Source: Hyphomicrobiales bacterium
Lineage (GTDB): Bacteria > Pseudomonadota > Alphaproteobacteria > Rhizobiales > JAJFHB01
Length of the DNA: 64,000 nucleotides
Assembly (NCBI GenBank): GCA_021775755.1
Contig: JAJFHE010000024.1
Coordinates: forward strand, 1-64,000
Direction: 5' to 3'
Below the pieces are notes generated by a model. It did not search any database and was not told the DNA's origin. It saw nothing but the letters and a program-made list of their open reading frames with translations. Both the position numbers and the translations under genes were made by a program. Shown piece after piece: positions 52,469 through 61,935 of the stretch (its first letter is position 1; each line of letters begins with the position of its first letter).

Positions 52469-53977
52469 ATGAAACGCATCGTCGCTTCGATATTCGCTCT
52501 TCTGTTAACGACAGCCGCGGCGGGTGCCGCCGGCATTGACGAAACCATCAATACGGCGACAGCGCCAATCGCGGAGCTGATCGGCAAGATAGTCTTCTTC
52601 AAAATTCCTCTGTTCGGTGCGCAACTGCCGCTTGTCGTACTCTGGCTTGTAGCGGGCGCAGTGTTCTTCACCATCTACATGCGCTTCATCAACATCCGTG
52701 GCTTCAAACACGCCATCGAACTGGTGCGCGGCGACTACGCCAACCCGAATGATGCAGGCGAGGTCTCGCACTTTCAGGCACTGGCAACCGCTGTCTCCGG
52801 TACGGTCGGTATCGGTAACATCGGTGGCGTCGCCGTCGCCGTGACGGTTGGCGGGCCGGGTGCCACATTCTGGCTGATCATGGCCGGTTTCCTCGGTATG
52901 TCGACCAAGTTCGTGGAATGTACCCTCGGCGTCAAATACCGCAACGAGAATCCCGACGGTTCCGTTTCGGGCGGCCCGATGTACTACCTGCGCAAGGGTT
53001 TTTCCGAGCGCGGCATGGACGGCTTCGGCAAGTTCATGGGCATCTTCTATGCCATCGGCATCTTCATCGGCGCTCTCGGTATCGGCAACATGTTCCAGTC
53101 GAACCAGGCGTACGTGCAGCTCAATCACGTTGCCGGCGGCGGTCTCGACGGCCTGGGGTGGCTCGTCGGCCTCATCATGGCCGCCGTCGTGTTCTCGGTT
53201 ATCATCGGCGGCATCAAGTCGATTGCCCGGGTGACCGAAAAGATCGTGCCATTCATGGCCATCTTCTACTGCGTGTTCGCTTTGATCGTCATCTTCATGA
53301 ACGCGCCGGCGATCCCCGAAGCCATTGGCAATATCTTTTCCGGTGCACTGACCGGCGAAGGCGTTGCGGGCGGTGCGCTCGGTGCGCTGATCATCGGTTT
53401 CCAGCGTGCGGTGTTCTCCAACGAAGCAGGCATCGGCTCCGCGTCGATCGCTCACTCGGCGGTGCGCACCAACGAACCGGTCACCGAAGGCATGGTGTCT
53501 TTGCTTGAGCCGTTCATCGATACCATCGTGATCTGCACCATCACCGCGCTCGTCATCGGCACATCGGCCGTTGCCGATCCGAACTTCGCGGGCGATGCAA
53601 GAGGCATCGCGATGACGTCAGCTGCGTTCGAGCACCAGATTTCCTGGTTCCCGATCCCGCTGGCGATCGCCGGTGTCCTGTTCGCGTTCTCCACGATGAT
53701 CTCGTGGTCGTACTACGGTCTGAAAGGCTGGACCTATATGTTCGGCGAGAGCACGCGGGGACAGACAATCTACAAGCTGATCTTCTGCGCCTTTGTCGCT
53801 CTTGGCTGCGTCGTTCAGCTTGGGCCGATCCTGGATATTTCAGATGCGCTGGTCTTCCTGATCTGCGTCCCGAATATCCTGGGGCTCTACTTCCTCGCAC
53901 CGATCGTCAAGCGCGAGCTGGAATCTTATCTGGCCCGCATCGCGAGCGGCGAGATCAAGAAGTACAAAAACGCTTAA
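52469..53977 (+). CDS. Sodium:alanine symporter family protein (AGCS)
   Basis: The 502-residue transporter has the AGCS hallmarks VSGTVGIGNIGGVAVAV and GFQRAVFSNEAGIGSASIAHSA, with about 10 to 11 membrane segments. An extra N-terminal segment (IVASIFALLLTTAAAGAAG) looks like a signal peptide and occurs in some members. It imports alanine or glycine with Na+, which would suit an organism with the alanine dehydrogenase found at 17.6 kb, though the genes are far apart. GGGGGGAG upstream of ATG 52469 is a strong ribosome site. A terminator follows at 54005. Confidence 0.95.
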   Translation: MKRIVASIFALLLTTAAAGAAGIDETINTATAPIAELIGKIVFFKIPLFGAQLPLVVLWLVAGAVFFTIYMRFINIRGFKHAIELVRGDYANPNDAGEVSHFQALATAVSGTVGIGNIGGVAVAVTVGGPGATFWLIMAGFLGMSTKFVECTLGVKYRNENPDGSVSGGPMYYLRKGFSERGMDGFGKFMGIFYAIGIFIGALGIGNMFQSNQAYVQLNHVAGGGLDGLGWLVGLIMAAVVFSVIIGGIKSIARVTEKIVPFMAIFYCVFALIVIFMNAPAIPEAIGNIFSGALTGEGVAGGALGALIIGFQRAVFSNEAGIGSASIAHSAVRTNEPVTEGMVSLLEPFIDTIVICTITALVIGTSAVADPNFAGDARGIAMTSAAFEHQISWFPIPLAIAGVLFAFSTMISWSYYGLKGWTYMFGESTRGQTIYKLIFCAFVALGCVVQLGPILDISDALVFLICVPNILGLYFLAPIVKRELESYLARIASGEIKKYKNA

Positions 53978-54004
53978 CATCCTGAGGTTAAGCGTCTCCC
54001 GAGG

Positions 54005-54031
54005 CCCGGCCCCTTCTTGGGGCCGGGTCTT
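54005..54031 (+). terminator. Rho-independent terminator after the AGCS gene
   Basis: CCCGGCCCC (54005-54013), loop TTCTT and GGGGCCGGG (54019-54027) form a 9-bp perfect GC stem followed by TCTTAT. It lies 28 bases after the stop of the plus-strand symporter and before the convergent gene at 54054. Confidence 0.75.
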
Positions 54032-54053
54032 ATACCAAGGGCGGCAATAATTT

Positions 54054-55400
54054 CTAGAACAGATTTTTCACGTCGGAAGAAAACGTCGGAAACGCGAACA
54101 TGTCGTTCTTAAGCGCGCTGGCGGGAATGCCATGCCGCATCGCCATGGCGAACAGGTGGATAAGTTCCTCGCCCTGATGACCGACAATGTGGGCACCGAC
54201 AATGCGATCGTGAGCCTCGTCGACAAGAACCTTGGCCCAGGCAACGGTTTCCGCGTAGCTCTTACCGGAAAACCACTCGCGCATATCGCTTGTCGACGCC
54301 TTGACCTTCATGCCGCGCTCATTGGCCTCCGCCTCTGTCAGACCCACGGTCGCCAGTGCTGGAACCGTGTAGACACAACTTGGGATGACGGAATAGTCGA
54401 CTTTTAGTTTCGGACCGTTGACGATGTTCTGCCCGACGAGACGCCCTTCATAGGTGGCAATTGGTGAGAGTTGCGGCGATGTCACGAGGCTGTCGCCACA
54501 CACCCAGACCGCCGGGTTCGAGGTTGAGCGGAGATGGTCATCGGTCTTGATGGCTATTCTGTCATGCTCGACATTGCCCGCTTCGAGATCGAGAGCGTCG
54601 ACATTGGCGATCCGTCCGGCGCCATTGACAACCCGGTCCGCGGTTACGCTCTGGTCTTTGCCGTCGTGTTCGTAGACAACCCGAAGGCGCCCGTCGGCCG
54701 GCTCTACCGAGTTGACGGAAACGCTGGTCTTGACCGTAATGCCGAGACGCTCGCTTTCGCCCCGGATGGCCGCCACGGCGTCCGTTTCCATGCGCGGGAG
54801 AAGTTGAGGCATGACTTCAAGAATGGTCACTTTTGTCCCAGCTCTGGCGTAGACATGGCTGAACTCCATCGCGATGACGCCGCCGCCGATAAAGACAACT
54901 TCTTCGGGCTGTTCAGTCTCGGACAACACCTCATCTGACGTGATCATGTGCTCAGCGCCCGGTATCGGCAGGGGCCGCGGTCTTGAACCGGTCGCAATGA
55001 CAATGTTGTCTGCTTCCAGAACGGTCCCATTCACGAGAACGGAGTTCGGCCCGGCGAATTTTCCAGTGCCCCGGAACACATCGCCGCGCTTCTCCGCCAC
55101 ACCGGCCATGGCGCCGGGGATTCCCCCGATCATCTCCTTTTCGCGGGAGATGAGCTTCGACCAGTCGAGTTTCGGTTTGCCAACATCGATGCAGTGGGCA
55201 CCGGCAAGCTCGATTTCGTGCAGCGCATGGGCCGCTGCAACAAGTACTTTCTTGGGCGTGCAACCACGGTTTGGGCAGGTGCCGCCGAAGTCCCATTCTT
55301 CGACGAAGGCGATCTTCTTTCCTGCCTCGCTTGCAACGGCGGAAACGCCAAAACCGGCGTTGCCGCCACCAATAATGATAATGTCGTAGGGATGTGCCAT
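54054..55400 (-). CDS. Pyridine-nucleotide disulfide oxidoreductase-like flavoprotein
   Basis: The 448-residue protein has the FAD motif (DIIIIGGGNAGFGVSAVA) and redox cysteines C42 and C47 in GGTCPNRGCTPKK, as in glutathione reductase. The NAD(P) motif is VVFIGGGVIAMEFSHVY. The second FAD contact is in WVCGD, and the C-terminal dimerisation domain is present. However, the HPTxxE dyad of disulfide reductases reads FPTFSSD, so His is missing, and the enzyme is probably not a classical glutathione or mercuric reductase. It starts 61 bases after DUF6064 (55462) on the same strand. ATG 55400 is chosen over an earlier in-frame ATG. Confidence 0.85.
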   Translation of the reverse strand: MAHPYDIIIIGGGNAGFGVSAVASEAGKKIAFVEEWDFGGTCPNRGCTPKKVLVAAAHALHEIELAGAHCIDVGKPKLDWSKLISREKEMIGGIPGAMAGVAEKRGDVFRGTGKFAGPNSVLVNGTVLEADNIVIATGSRPRPLPIPGAEHMITSDEVLSETEQPEEVVFIGGGVIAMEFSHVYARAGTKVTILEVMPQLLPRMETDAVAAIRGESERLGITVKTSVSVNSVEPADGRLRVVYEHDGKDQSVTADRVVNGAGRIANVDALDLEAGNVEHDRIAIKTDDHLRSTSNPAVWVCGDSLVTSPQLSPIATYEGRLVGQNIVNGPKLKVDYSVIPSCVYTVPALATVGLTEAEANERGMKVKASTSDMREWFSGKSYAETVAWAKVLVDEAHDRIVGAHIVGHQGEELIHLFAMAMRHGIPASALKNDMFAFPTFSSDVKNLF

Positions 55401-55461
55401 CGGTTCCACTTTCCTTGGATTGGAAACCGTGGATGGCTCTCCGGCCCAATTGGTTACGGTT

Positions 55462-56094
55462 TCAATTGCGCCGCCGTGCGAGCGCCAGAACAAACAACAC
55501 TACACCGCCGCCCAGCAAAACCACATCCTGCAGGATATCTAGGGTCCAACCGATGAGGGCGCCCGTGAGCGCCCATACGAGCGGAATGACCGCCAGGTGC
55601 CAGGGCACACGGGGGTGGGCGAGCGCAAGAATGCCGAGTGTGAAAACCACCGTTGGCCCCGGGGCAACGCCAAAAAAGGCCATTTGCGGCCATTCACTGC
55701 CGGCCAGCCAGCCAAACAGCACGTAACCGAACAGGCCCGCAGCCACCAGTCCCAACCCGCTCCAACCCCGCACGCTTCGCTCAAAGCGGAGATCGAGCTT
55801 CCCCCGGATCATGCCCGTCCAGGCAAACAGCAATGCCGCCACAACAAACAGCACCGCGAAAGCCGGCGCGAGATAATTGACGGTCGAAAAGGTCAGCCAA
55901 TGAAACGCGATGCCGGTCCAGCCCCAGGCGGCGGCGATCACGGCTGCTGCGACGCGGCCCCCGTACGGACGAGTGCGCAAGACCAGCAAGACGGCCAAAA
56001 CGGCGAGCGCAATGGCCGCGATCTGTGCCGGCCAAATGGCGGCATTGTAGGTTTCAAAAAGCGCAAAATAGACGTCGCGCGTATATGGCAGCAC
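55462..56094 (-). CDS. DUF6064-family membrane protein
   Basis: The 210-residue protein has about six hydrophobic segments and begins LPYTRDVYFALFETYNAAIWPAQ, the beginning I remember for DUF6064 proteins. The family has no assigned function. It lies 3 bases downstream of the Tat-exported aldo/keto reductase on the same strand and may belong to its operon with the upstream winged-helix-like gene. Confidence 0.7.
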   Translation of the reverse strand: MLPYTRDVYFALFETYNAAIWPAQIAAIALAVLAVLLVLRTRPYGGRVAAAVIAAAWGWTGIAFHWLTFSTVNYLAPAFAVLFVVAALLFAWTGMIRGKLDLRFERSVRGWSGLGLVAAGLFGYVLFGWLAGSEWPQMAFFGVAPGPTVVFTLGILALAHPRVPWHLAVIPLVWALTGALIGWTLDILQDVVLLGGGVVLFVLALARRRN

Positions 56095-56097
56095 GGC

Positions 56098-57045
56098 TTA
56101 GAGGCCTTCCACACAGTTGACCATCCGCGCGCGCAGATCGCGGTCCGGCATCCGGCCATAAGCGGCGCCCATGTTCTCGCGCATGTGTGCAACCTTCGAC
56201 GTCGCGGGAATGGCACAGGTGACCGTGGGGTGCGAAAGGATGAACTTGAGAAAAAACTGCGCCCAGTTCGCGCAATCAATTTCATAGGCCCATTCCGGCA
56301 ACGGATGGCCGGCGACGTGTTCGAAAAGCTTGCCGCGCCGGAACGGGCGGTTGACGATGACGGCCATGCCGCGGTCGGCGGCAAGCGGCAGAAGGCGGCT
56401 CTCCGCTTCCCGGTCGAGAATGTTGTAGGTGAATTGCACGGTGTCGAGATCGTTGCCGCGCATCACTTCGATCATCTCGCTGTGTCGCCGCCCGTGTGAC
56501 GTGGTGGCACCAAGATAGCGGATGCGGCCTTCCCCCTTCCACTCGCGCAGGGTTTCAAGATGCGCCTCCCAGTCGACAAGATTGTGGATTTGAATGAGGT
56601 CGAGCCCGCCGCTGCGCCACTGCTCCTCAGACGCCGTCATCTGGCGCCGGCCCATAAACTGGGTGAGCGTCCAGACCTTGGTTGCGGAAAACAGGCGCGG
56701 GGGATGACCGAGATGCTCCAGGCACCAGCCGATAACCTCCTCCGAAGAGCCATACATCGGCGAGGAATCGACAAGCGCCCCCCCCGCCTCGAAGAACGCG
56801 CGCAACACTTCGGCACGGGCGGCGCGCAGGGTTTCGTTGGCGCCGACATTGAAGGTTATCCACGAGCCCATGCCGACGGCCGGCACTTGCTCGCCGGTCG
56901 AAGGAATGGTGCGGGTGAGGATGGGCGTGTCGTAAGCAAAAGCTGGGGCAAAAGCCGGCAGCATTCGCGCATAAACGCCTGCCAAGGCCACACCTCCACC
57001 GACAAGAATGCGGCGTCGTGTCAGACCTTTCAAACTGCCTTTCAT
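56098..57045 (-). CDS. Tat-exported aldo/keto reductase
   Basis: The 315-residue protein begins with a twin-arginine signal (LTRRRILVGGGVALAG) ending near PAFAYD, so it is probably exported folded. The AKR catalytic tetrad is clear: D93 (VDSSPMYG), Y98, K123 (SATKVW) and H154 (LIQIHNL). C-terminal NRPFRRGKL and the SHPTVTCAIPATSK block match AKR cofactor-binding segments. Periplasmic AKRs of this type are known but uncommon. ATG 57045 overlaps the upstream gene's stop as ATGA, coupling the two. The cofactor supply outside the cytosol is unclear. Confidence 0.85.
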   Translation of the reverse strand: MKGSLKGLTRRRILVGGGVALAGVYARMLPAFAPAFAYDTPILTRTIPSTGEQVPAVGMGSWITFNVGANETLRAARAEVLRAFFEAGGALVDSSPMYGSSEEVIGWCLEHLGHPPRLFSATKVWTLTQFMGRRQMTASEEQWRSGGLDLIQIHNLVDWEAHLETLREWKGEGRIRYLGATTSHGRRHSEMIEVMRGNDLDTVQFTYNILDREAESRLLPLAADRGMAVIVNRPFRRGKLFEHVAGHPLPEWAYEIDCANWAQFFLKFILSHPTVTCAIPATSKVAHMRENMGAAYGRMPDRDLRARMVNCVEGL

Positions 57046-57470
57046 TGCCACGCCCCTAAATTTAATACGGCGACAAAAAGCGCGGCAGCTGCCGCAATCG
57101 CCGCACAAATTACGGGAACTCTCAGGGCGCGCCACTGACGCTCGGAGTTTTCCATTGCCGTTATGAAGCTCACCAGCGTGCCGAGCTGCGCGTCAGACAG
57201 GGGCTCGCGTGCCGGGTCGTCGCCGCCCTCCTGGGTTCTCAGGGCGAACCGGTGATGCAATGTGTAAAAGTGCTCTCCGGTTTCCTTGCTGGTGTTTTTC
57301 GACCGGCGAAACAGGCTTGGAAACCCGTTGAGAACGCGCTCGACGTCACTGCCGCCGAAGCCGAGATCCGATGCAAGATTGGCGGGCGTGCGCGACTTGC
57401 GCCGCGTCAGTGCAAGATGCGTGACGAGCGCCATCAGCACATCGATATTTTCAGTGTAATTCAGGCTCAT
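57042..57470 (-). CDS. Winged-helix-like protein with C-terminal membrane anchor
   Basis: From ATG 57470 the protein is 142 residues. The first 75 residues have alternating helices resembling a winged-helix fold (NIDVLMALVTHLALTRRKSRTPANLASDL and VERVLNGFPSLFRRS), and the end is a hydrophobic helix (VPVICAAIAAAAALFVAVLNLGAW). A membrane-tethered regulator or adaptor is the simplest reading, though no family is certain. GGAGAGGG precedes the start; an earlier ATG is rejected. It is coupled by ATGA to the Tat-exported aldo/keto reductase. Confidence 0.65.
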   Translation of the reverse strand: MSLNYTENIDVLMALVTHLALTRRKSRTPANLASDLGFGGSDVERVLNGFPSLFRRSKNTSKETGEHFYTLHHRFALRTQEGGDDPAREPLSDAQLGTLVSFITAMENSERQWRALRVPVICAAIAAAAALFVAVLNLGAWQ

Positions 57471-57564
57471 CGCCCTCTCCCCGCATCGGACCTGAGGAGC
57501 CGGTATTGGAGCGCGAACCTCCCGCTTCGTCAAAACACGATTGGGTCAGGTGAAATCGGGAAGG

Positions 57565-59022
57565 TCAGACAAAATCAGGCGGCGGCGTGAAGGCCCGGCA
57601 ATGGGTCTCCAGAGCCTTTGCCACCTCGATCACCGTACTCTCACCGAGATAGGGGCCGATAATCTGGACGCCAAGCGGCAGACCATCATCGTTCAGCGTG
57701 ACCGGGGCCACACTCGCGGGCAGATGCGCGAACGTTGCCGGAAACGCCCACTGCATGAGATCGAAATAGGAGCGTTCCTCGCCATTGACCGTGAGACGGC
57801 GCTTGGGCGGCCCGGCCTGCGTATCATGGGTGATGGCGGCGACCGGCACTACGGGACAGAGAATGGCGTCATAACCGGTAAAGAAGGTGCGCCAGGCGTC
57901 CTTGGTCTTCTGGCGTTTTGCTTCGATGGAGAGCATGCCGCCATAGCTCAACGCCACGCCGCGCGCCTGATCGGCACTATAGGAACGGTCGTCCGGCGAG
58001 AGGTCGCGGGCCGCCTCAGCGAGACGTTCCCGCAGCTTCTTTGGCCAGTCCGTTGAGATGATGGCGTTGAGGATCGTGCGGTAGAGGCTGTAGGCAGCGT
58101 CAAAATCAAACTCCGGCGCGCGGTCGCGCTCGACGCGCGCGCCCGCCTGTTCCAACGCATCCGCGGCCATGTGTACCGCGGCGGCGGCTTCAGCACTGAC
58201 ACGCGCGTCGGGCTCTTCACGCCACACCGCAATCCGCATCTGCGAAATGTCCGTTGCACGCGCCGGCGAAATCGGCGGATGGGGATGCTCGGGATCGCCG
58301 GCATCGCCGGACAACACCGCGAACAACAGGGCGAGATCCTCCGCCGAGCGGGCAATCGGGCCCGCCACGTTCAGGTCCGCGGCGGCAACCGCATGGGGCG
58401 CCGGTGGAATATGGCCGCGCGTTGGCACCACGCCGAAGCTCGTCTTCAGACCGAAGAGACCGCAGAAGTGTGACGGCAGGCGTATCGACCCGCCGATGTC
58501 GGATCCGATTTCAGCCGCCGCCAGCCCGGCGGATACCGCCGCGGCGGCGCCCCCGGACGAACCGCCCGGCGTGTGGGCAAGGTTCCACGGGTTGTTCGTC
58601 GTGCCATAGACGTCGTTATAGGTCTGCCAGTCGCCGCTGTATTCCGGCACGTTGGTCTTGCCGATAACAATGGCGCCGGCCGCGCGCAGGCGTTGAACGG
58701 CAAGCGCGTCACCGGAGGGCACATGGTCTTTCAGCGCCAGGGCGCCGCCGGTCGACACCAGACCCTCGCATTCAAATGCATCCTTGATGGTCATCGGCAC
58801 GCCGTGCAGTGGTCCCATGGTTTCTCCGCGCGCCAGCATGTCGTCGGCCTTTGCGGCCTCGCGCTGCGCCCGGTCCATGTCCATGGCAACGATTGCATTG
58901 AGCGAGGCGTTGTGGGCTTCGATGCGCCCGGCAAAATGCTGCAGCGTTTCGGCCACCGAGACCTCTCGCGCCGCGATCATCCGTGCCAATGTACTGGCGG
59001 ACAAAAAACTCAGTTCAGGCAT
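57565..59022 (-). CDS. Amidase signature family protein
   Basis: The 485-residue enzyme has the amidase triad: PMTIKDAFECEG (Lys), HTPGGSSGGAAAAVSAG (cis-Ser) and EIGSDIGGSIRLPSHFCG (Ser). The VPEYSGDWQTYNDVYGTTNNPWN block is typical of acylamidase-type members. It differs from the amidase at 47.2 kb in sequence, so it is not a recent duplicate. The ATG at 59022 gives a normal N-terminus; the frame continues upstream into the divergent acyl-CoA synthetase promoter. The substrate is unknown. Confidence 0.88.
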   Translation of the reverse strand: MPELSFLSASTLARMIAAREVSVAETLQHFAGRIEAHNASLNAIVAMDMDRAQREAAKADDMLARGETMGPLHGVPMTIKDAFECEGLVSTGGALALKDHVPSGDALAVQRLRAAGAIVIGKTNVPEYSGDWQTYNDVYGTTNNPWNLAHTPGGSSGGAAAAVSAGLAAAEIGSDIGGSIRLPSHFCGLFGLKTSFGVVPTRGHIPPAPHAVAAADLNVAGPIARSAEDLALLFAVLSGDAGDPEHPHPPISPARATDISQMRIAVWREEPDARVSAEAAAAVHMAADALEQAGARVERDRAPEFDFDAAYSLYRTILNAIISTDWPKKLRERLAEAARDLSPDDRSYSADQARGVALSYGGMLSIEAKRQKTKDAWRTFFTGYDAILCPVVPVAAITHDTQAGPPKRRLTVNGEERSYFDLMQWAFPATFAHLPASVAPVTLNDDGLPLGVQIIGPYLGESTVIEVAKALETHCRAFTPPPDFV

Positions 59023-59158
59023 TCTTCGGGCCTTTCCCAATTGGTTCGAGCGGCGTATCACATCACCGTTGTTGGCGCGCGGCCATCTGAGTAGACTTGC
59101 GCCAACGAAGAAACACGATCGCCGCCCAAGGCGCAAGAAATCTAAGGTGAGGGACAAA

Positions 59159-60799
59159 ATGGAAGGCTTGATGCAGGACTGGCCACTGCTGGTTCACACA
59201 ATCCTCGATCACGCAGCAAAATATCACGGCGACCGGGAGGTCGTGTCGCGCTCGGTTGAGGGCCCGATCCACCGCTGCACATACCGCGATATCGACCGGC
59301 GTTCGCGCAAACTGGCAAGCGCGCTGTCGAAACGCGGCGTCGAGCTCGGCGATATTCTCGGCACCATGGCATGGAACGGCTACCGGCATATGGAGACGTG
59401 GTACGCGGTCATGGGCCTCGGCGCTGTCGTTCACACCGTCAACCCGCGGCTCTTCGCCGACCAGCTCGACTACATCATCAATCACGGCGAGGACGAGCTC
59501 TTTTTCCTCGACCTGACCTTCGTGCCGGTGCTGGAAAAAATTCAGGACACCATTCCGAAGGTGAAATCGTTCATCATCATGACCGACGAAGAGCACATGC
59601 CGGACACGAGCCTGCGAGAAGCAGTCTGCTACGAAACCCTGCTGGCGGAAGGCGACGGCGATTTCCAGTGGCCATCGTTCGACGAAAATACAGCCAGCAC
59701 CATGTGCTACACGTCCGGAACGACCGGCAACCCCAAGGGCGTGCTCTACTCGCACCGCTCAAACGTCCTGCATGCGATGGCGGTCTGCGCCGGCGATGCG
59801 CTGGCACTGAAGAGCACGGACACCATCATGCCCGTCGTGCCGATGTTTCATGCAAACGCCTGGTCGTTAGTGTTTTCGACGCCGATGTCCGGCGCGAAGT
59901 TCGTGCTGCCGGGCGCGCAGATGGACGGCGCCAGCATTTACGAGCTTCTCGACACCGAAAAAGTGACCTTCACCGCCGCCGTCCCGACCATCTGGCTGAT
60001 GCTGCTCCAGCACCTTGAGCAAACCGGCGAGAAACTCCCCGCGCTTGAACGGGTCGTGATCGGCGGTTCGGCCTGTCCGCCGGCGATGATCGAGACGTTC
60101 GAGAGAAACTACGATGCGCAGGTGATCCACGCCTGGGGCATGACCGAGACAAGCCCGCTGGGTACCCTGTGCGTTACCAAGGGCGGCCTTGAGGATCTCG
60201 ATGCGGACGCGGCCTGGCAGATCAAGCTCAAGCAGGGCCGTGTGCCCTACACCGTCGACCTCAGGATCGAAGACGATGACGGCAACGCGCTCGCCTGGGA
60301 CGGCAAGGCTTTCGGTCATCTCAAAATTAAGGGCCCGGGCGTCGCCAAGGGCTACTTCAAAAGTGAAGGCGGAGACATTCTGGACCGCGACGGCTTCTTC
60401 TCCACCGGCGATGTCTCGACCATGGACGAGCATGGCTATATGCAGATCACCGACCGCTCGAAAGACGTCATCAAGTCCGGCGGCGAGTGGATCTCCTCGA
60501 TCGATCTGGAAAACATCGCGGTCGGGCATCCCGATGTCACCGAAGCCGCCGTTGTCGGCATTGCGCACCCCAAATGGGATGAGCGGCCCCTGCTCGTCAT
60601 CGTGCGGCGCGAAGGCTCTGAAGTGAGCGGCGAAGACGTTCTGAAATTCATGGACGGCAAAATCGCCAAATGGTGGATGCCCGACGATGTCGCCTTTGTC
60701 GACGAAATCCCGCACACCGCCACCGGCAAAATCTCCAAACTGCATCTGCGCCAGCAGTTTGAGGGCTACGTGCTGCCGACCGCCAACGCTGCGGAATGA
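59159..60799 (+). CDS. Fatty-acid/aryl acyl-CoA synthetase (AMP-forming)
   Basis: The 546-residue adenylate-forming ligase has [19 protein letters not shown], an AMP-binding loop near [10 protein letters not shown], and [14 protein letters not shown], with the final lysine in [12 protein letters not shown]. The [13 protein letters not shown] segment suits medium/long-chain acyl or DMSP-type (DmdB-like) ligases. ATG 59159 has GGTGAGGG upstream. It is divergent from the amidase gene at 59022. Its stop overlaps the GNAT start (ATGA). Confidence 0.9.
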   Translation: MEGLMQDWPLLVHTILDHAAKYHGDREVVSRSVEGPIHRCTYRDIDRRSRKLASALSKRGVELGDILGTMAWNGYRHMETWYAVMGLGAVVHTVNPRLFADQLDYIINHGEDELFFLDLTFVPVLEKIQDTIPKVKSFIIMTDEEHMPDTSLREAVCYETLLAEGDGDFQWPSFDENTASTMCYTSGTTGNPKGVLYSHRSNVLHAMAVCAGDALALKSTDTIMPVVPMFHANAWSLVFSTPMSGAKFVLPGAQMDGASIYELLDTEKVTFTAAVPTIWLMLLQHLEQTGEKLPALERVVIGGSACPPAMIETFERNYDAQVIHAWGMTETSPLGTLCVTKGGLEDLDADAAWQIKLKQGRVPYTVDLRIEDDDGNALAWDGKAFGHLKIKGPGVAKGYFKSEGGDILDRDGFFSTGDVSTMDEHGYMQITDRSKDVIKSGGEWISSIDLENIAVGHPDVTEAAVVGIAHPKWDERPLLVIVRREGSEVSGEDVLKFMDGKIAKWWMPDDVAFVDEIPHTATGKISKLHLRQQFEGYVLPTANAAE

Positions 60800-61248
60800 C
60801 CACAACGGGTGAGCTTGAGTTTTCGCCGCTTGAGGACGCAGACGTCGAGGCCGTGATTTCGCTGTGGGACGCGTGCGGGCTTACCCGGCCGCATAACAAT
60901 CCCGCCGCCGACCTAGCCTTTGCGCGCGACAAGCCAGCGTCGGCTGTTCTCGTCGGAAAAGCGGCGGGTGAAATCGCCGCCGCCGTCATGGTCGGTCACG
61001 ATGGTCACCGCGGCACGGTCTACTACGTCGCGGTCGACCCGGCACACCAGAACGGCGGCCTTGGCAGATACGTCATGGAGGAGGCGGAGGAATGGCTCAG
61101 GTCGCGCGGCGTGTGGAAGCTCAACCTCATGATGCGCGCTGAAAACGAAAAGGTTCGCGGCTTCTACGAGCGGCTCGGCTACGAAGTTGAAGACCGCATT
61201 GTCATGACGCGCTGGATCGATCCGTCGAAGCGGCCGGGCTCCGCATGA
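60796..61248 (+). CDS. GNAT-family N-acetyltransferase (YpeA-like)
   Basis: The 150-residue protein has the acetyl-CoA motif V-x-P-x-x-Q-x2-G/G-x-G (VAVDPAHQNGGLGRYVM) and the C-terminal motif B (ENEKVRGFYERLGYE). SLWDACGLTRPHNNP is the YpeA-type substrate region. It may acetylate an amino group on a small molecule or protein. Its ATG overlaps the acyl-CoA synthetase stop by 4 bases. Confidence 0.9.
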   Translation: MTTTGELEFSPLEDADVEAVISLWDACGLTRPHNNPAADLAFARDKPASAVLVGKAAGEIAAAVMVGHDGHRGTVYYVAVDPAHQNGGLGRYVMEEAEEWLRSRGVWKLNLMMRAENEKVRGFYERLGYEVEDRIVMTRWIDPSKRPGSA

Positions 61249-61346
61249 TGGCTGGATGCCCGCCTAAACATCGCTAACAAAATCTAAACGGATTGCCCCC
61301 CATAGTAACCGCAATGTCGGTTGACTATGGGGTTGAGGGCGAGGCA

Positions 61347-61910
61347 ATGCAGACAGAAACGGTCGCCAAAACGGGCGGGGATGACGGCGCGCGCTCGCGC
61401 GACGATATCCGCGAAGAGATCAGGCACCGGGGCTCGAACATCAACGGCGACACGCTGCTCGCCACCGACTACCTCAATCATTTCAATGAAATCGTCATGA
61501 TGATCGAAATGGCGGCGGACATGCCGGAGTCCTTCGAGTTCACCGAAGACTGGCATCCCATGGCATATGGCGATCATTTCGCGCAATCAAACCTTGGCGA
61601 CAAGGATCTTGCGATCGAGGCCTATGAACAAAGCCCGGAAGATGTGCGCACGCGCTTCGACGGGACGACGCGAGAGCTCGAAGATCATCTGGTCGACGGC
61701 CTGCGCAAGGCTGGAGCCGCACTTCACGATGCCCGGCATGGCGCCTTTCACACGAGCTGCCGTGACCTTGCCGCGGATGCCCGCACCTATATCGACGAGC
61801 TGAGCGCCATCATTCACGGCCACCACGAAGGCATCTCGTCCAAACAGGCGCTCGATGCGGAGAGCCTAGAGGAAACCCAGGCAACGATCGATTGTCTGTT
61901 CGGGACCTGA
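61347..61910 (+). CDS. Hypothetical helical protein, His-rich
   Basis: The 187-residue protein is acidic and helical, with several spaced histidines and acidic residues (DYLNHFNE, HDARHGAFH, IHGHHEG) that could bind metal as in DinB or hemerythrin-like bundles. I recognise no family. GAGGGCGAGG lies upstream of ATG 61347; an earlier ATG at 61314 is an alternative. It starts 98 bases after the GNAT gene. Confidence 0.55.
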   Translation: MQTETVAKTGGDDGARSRDDIREEIRHRGSNINGDTLLATDYLNHFNEIVMMIEMAADMPESFEFTEDWHPMAYGDHFAQSNLGDKDLAIEAYEQSPEDVRTRFDGTTRELEDHLVDGLRKAGAALHDARHGAFHTSCRDLAADARTYIDELSAIIHGHHEGISSKQALDAESLEETQATIDCLFGT

Positions 61911-61935
61911 AGTTCGATTCCCGTATACTCGTTGC

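Noticed and set aside
52505-53455. 316-codon minus-strand frame
   Set aside because: Antisense to the AGCS symporter; Asp/Glu/His-rich with no family features.
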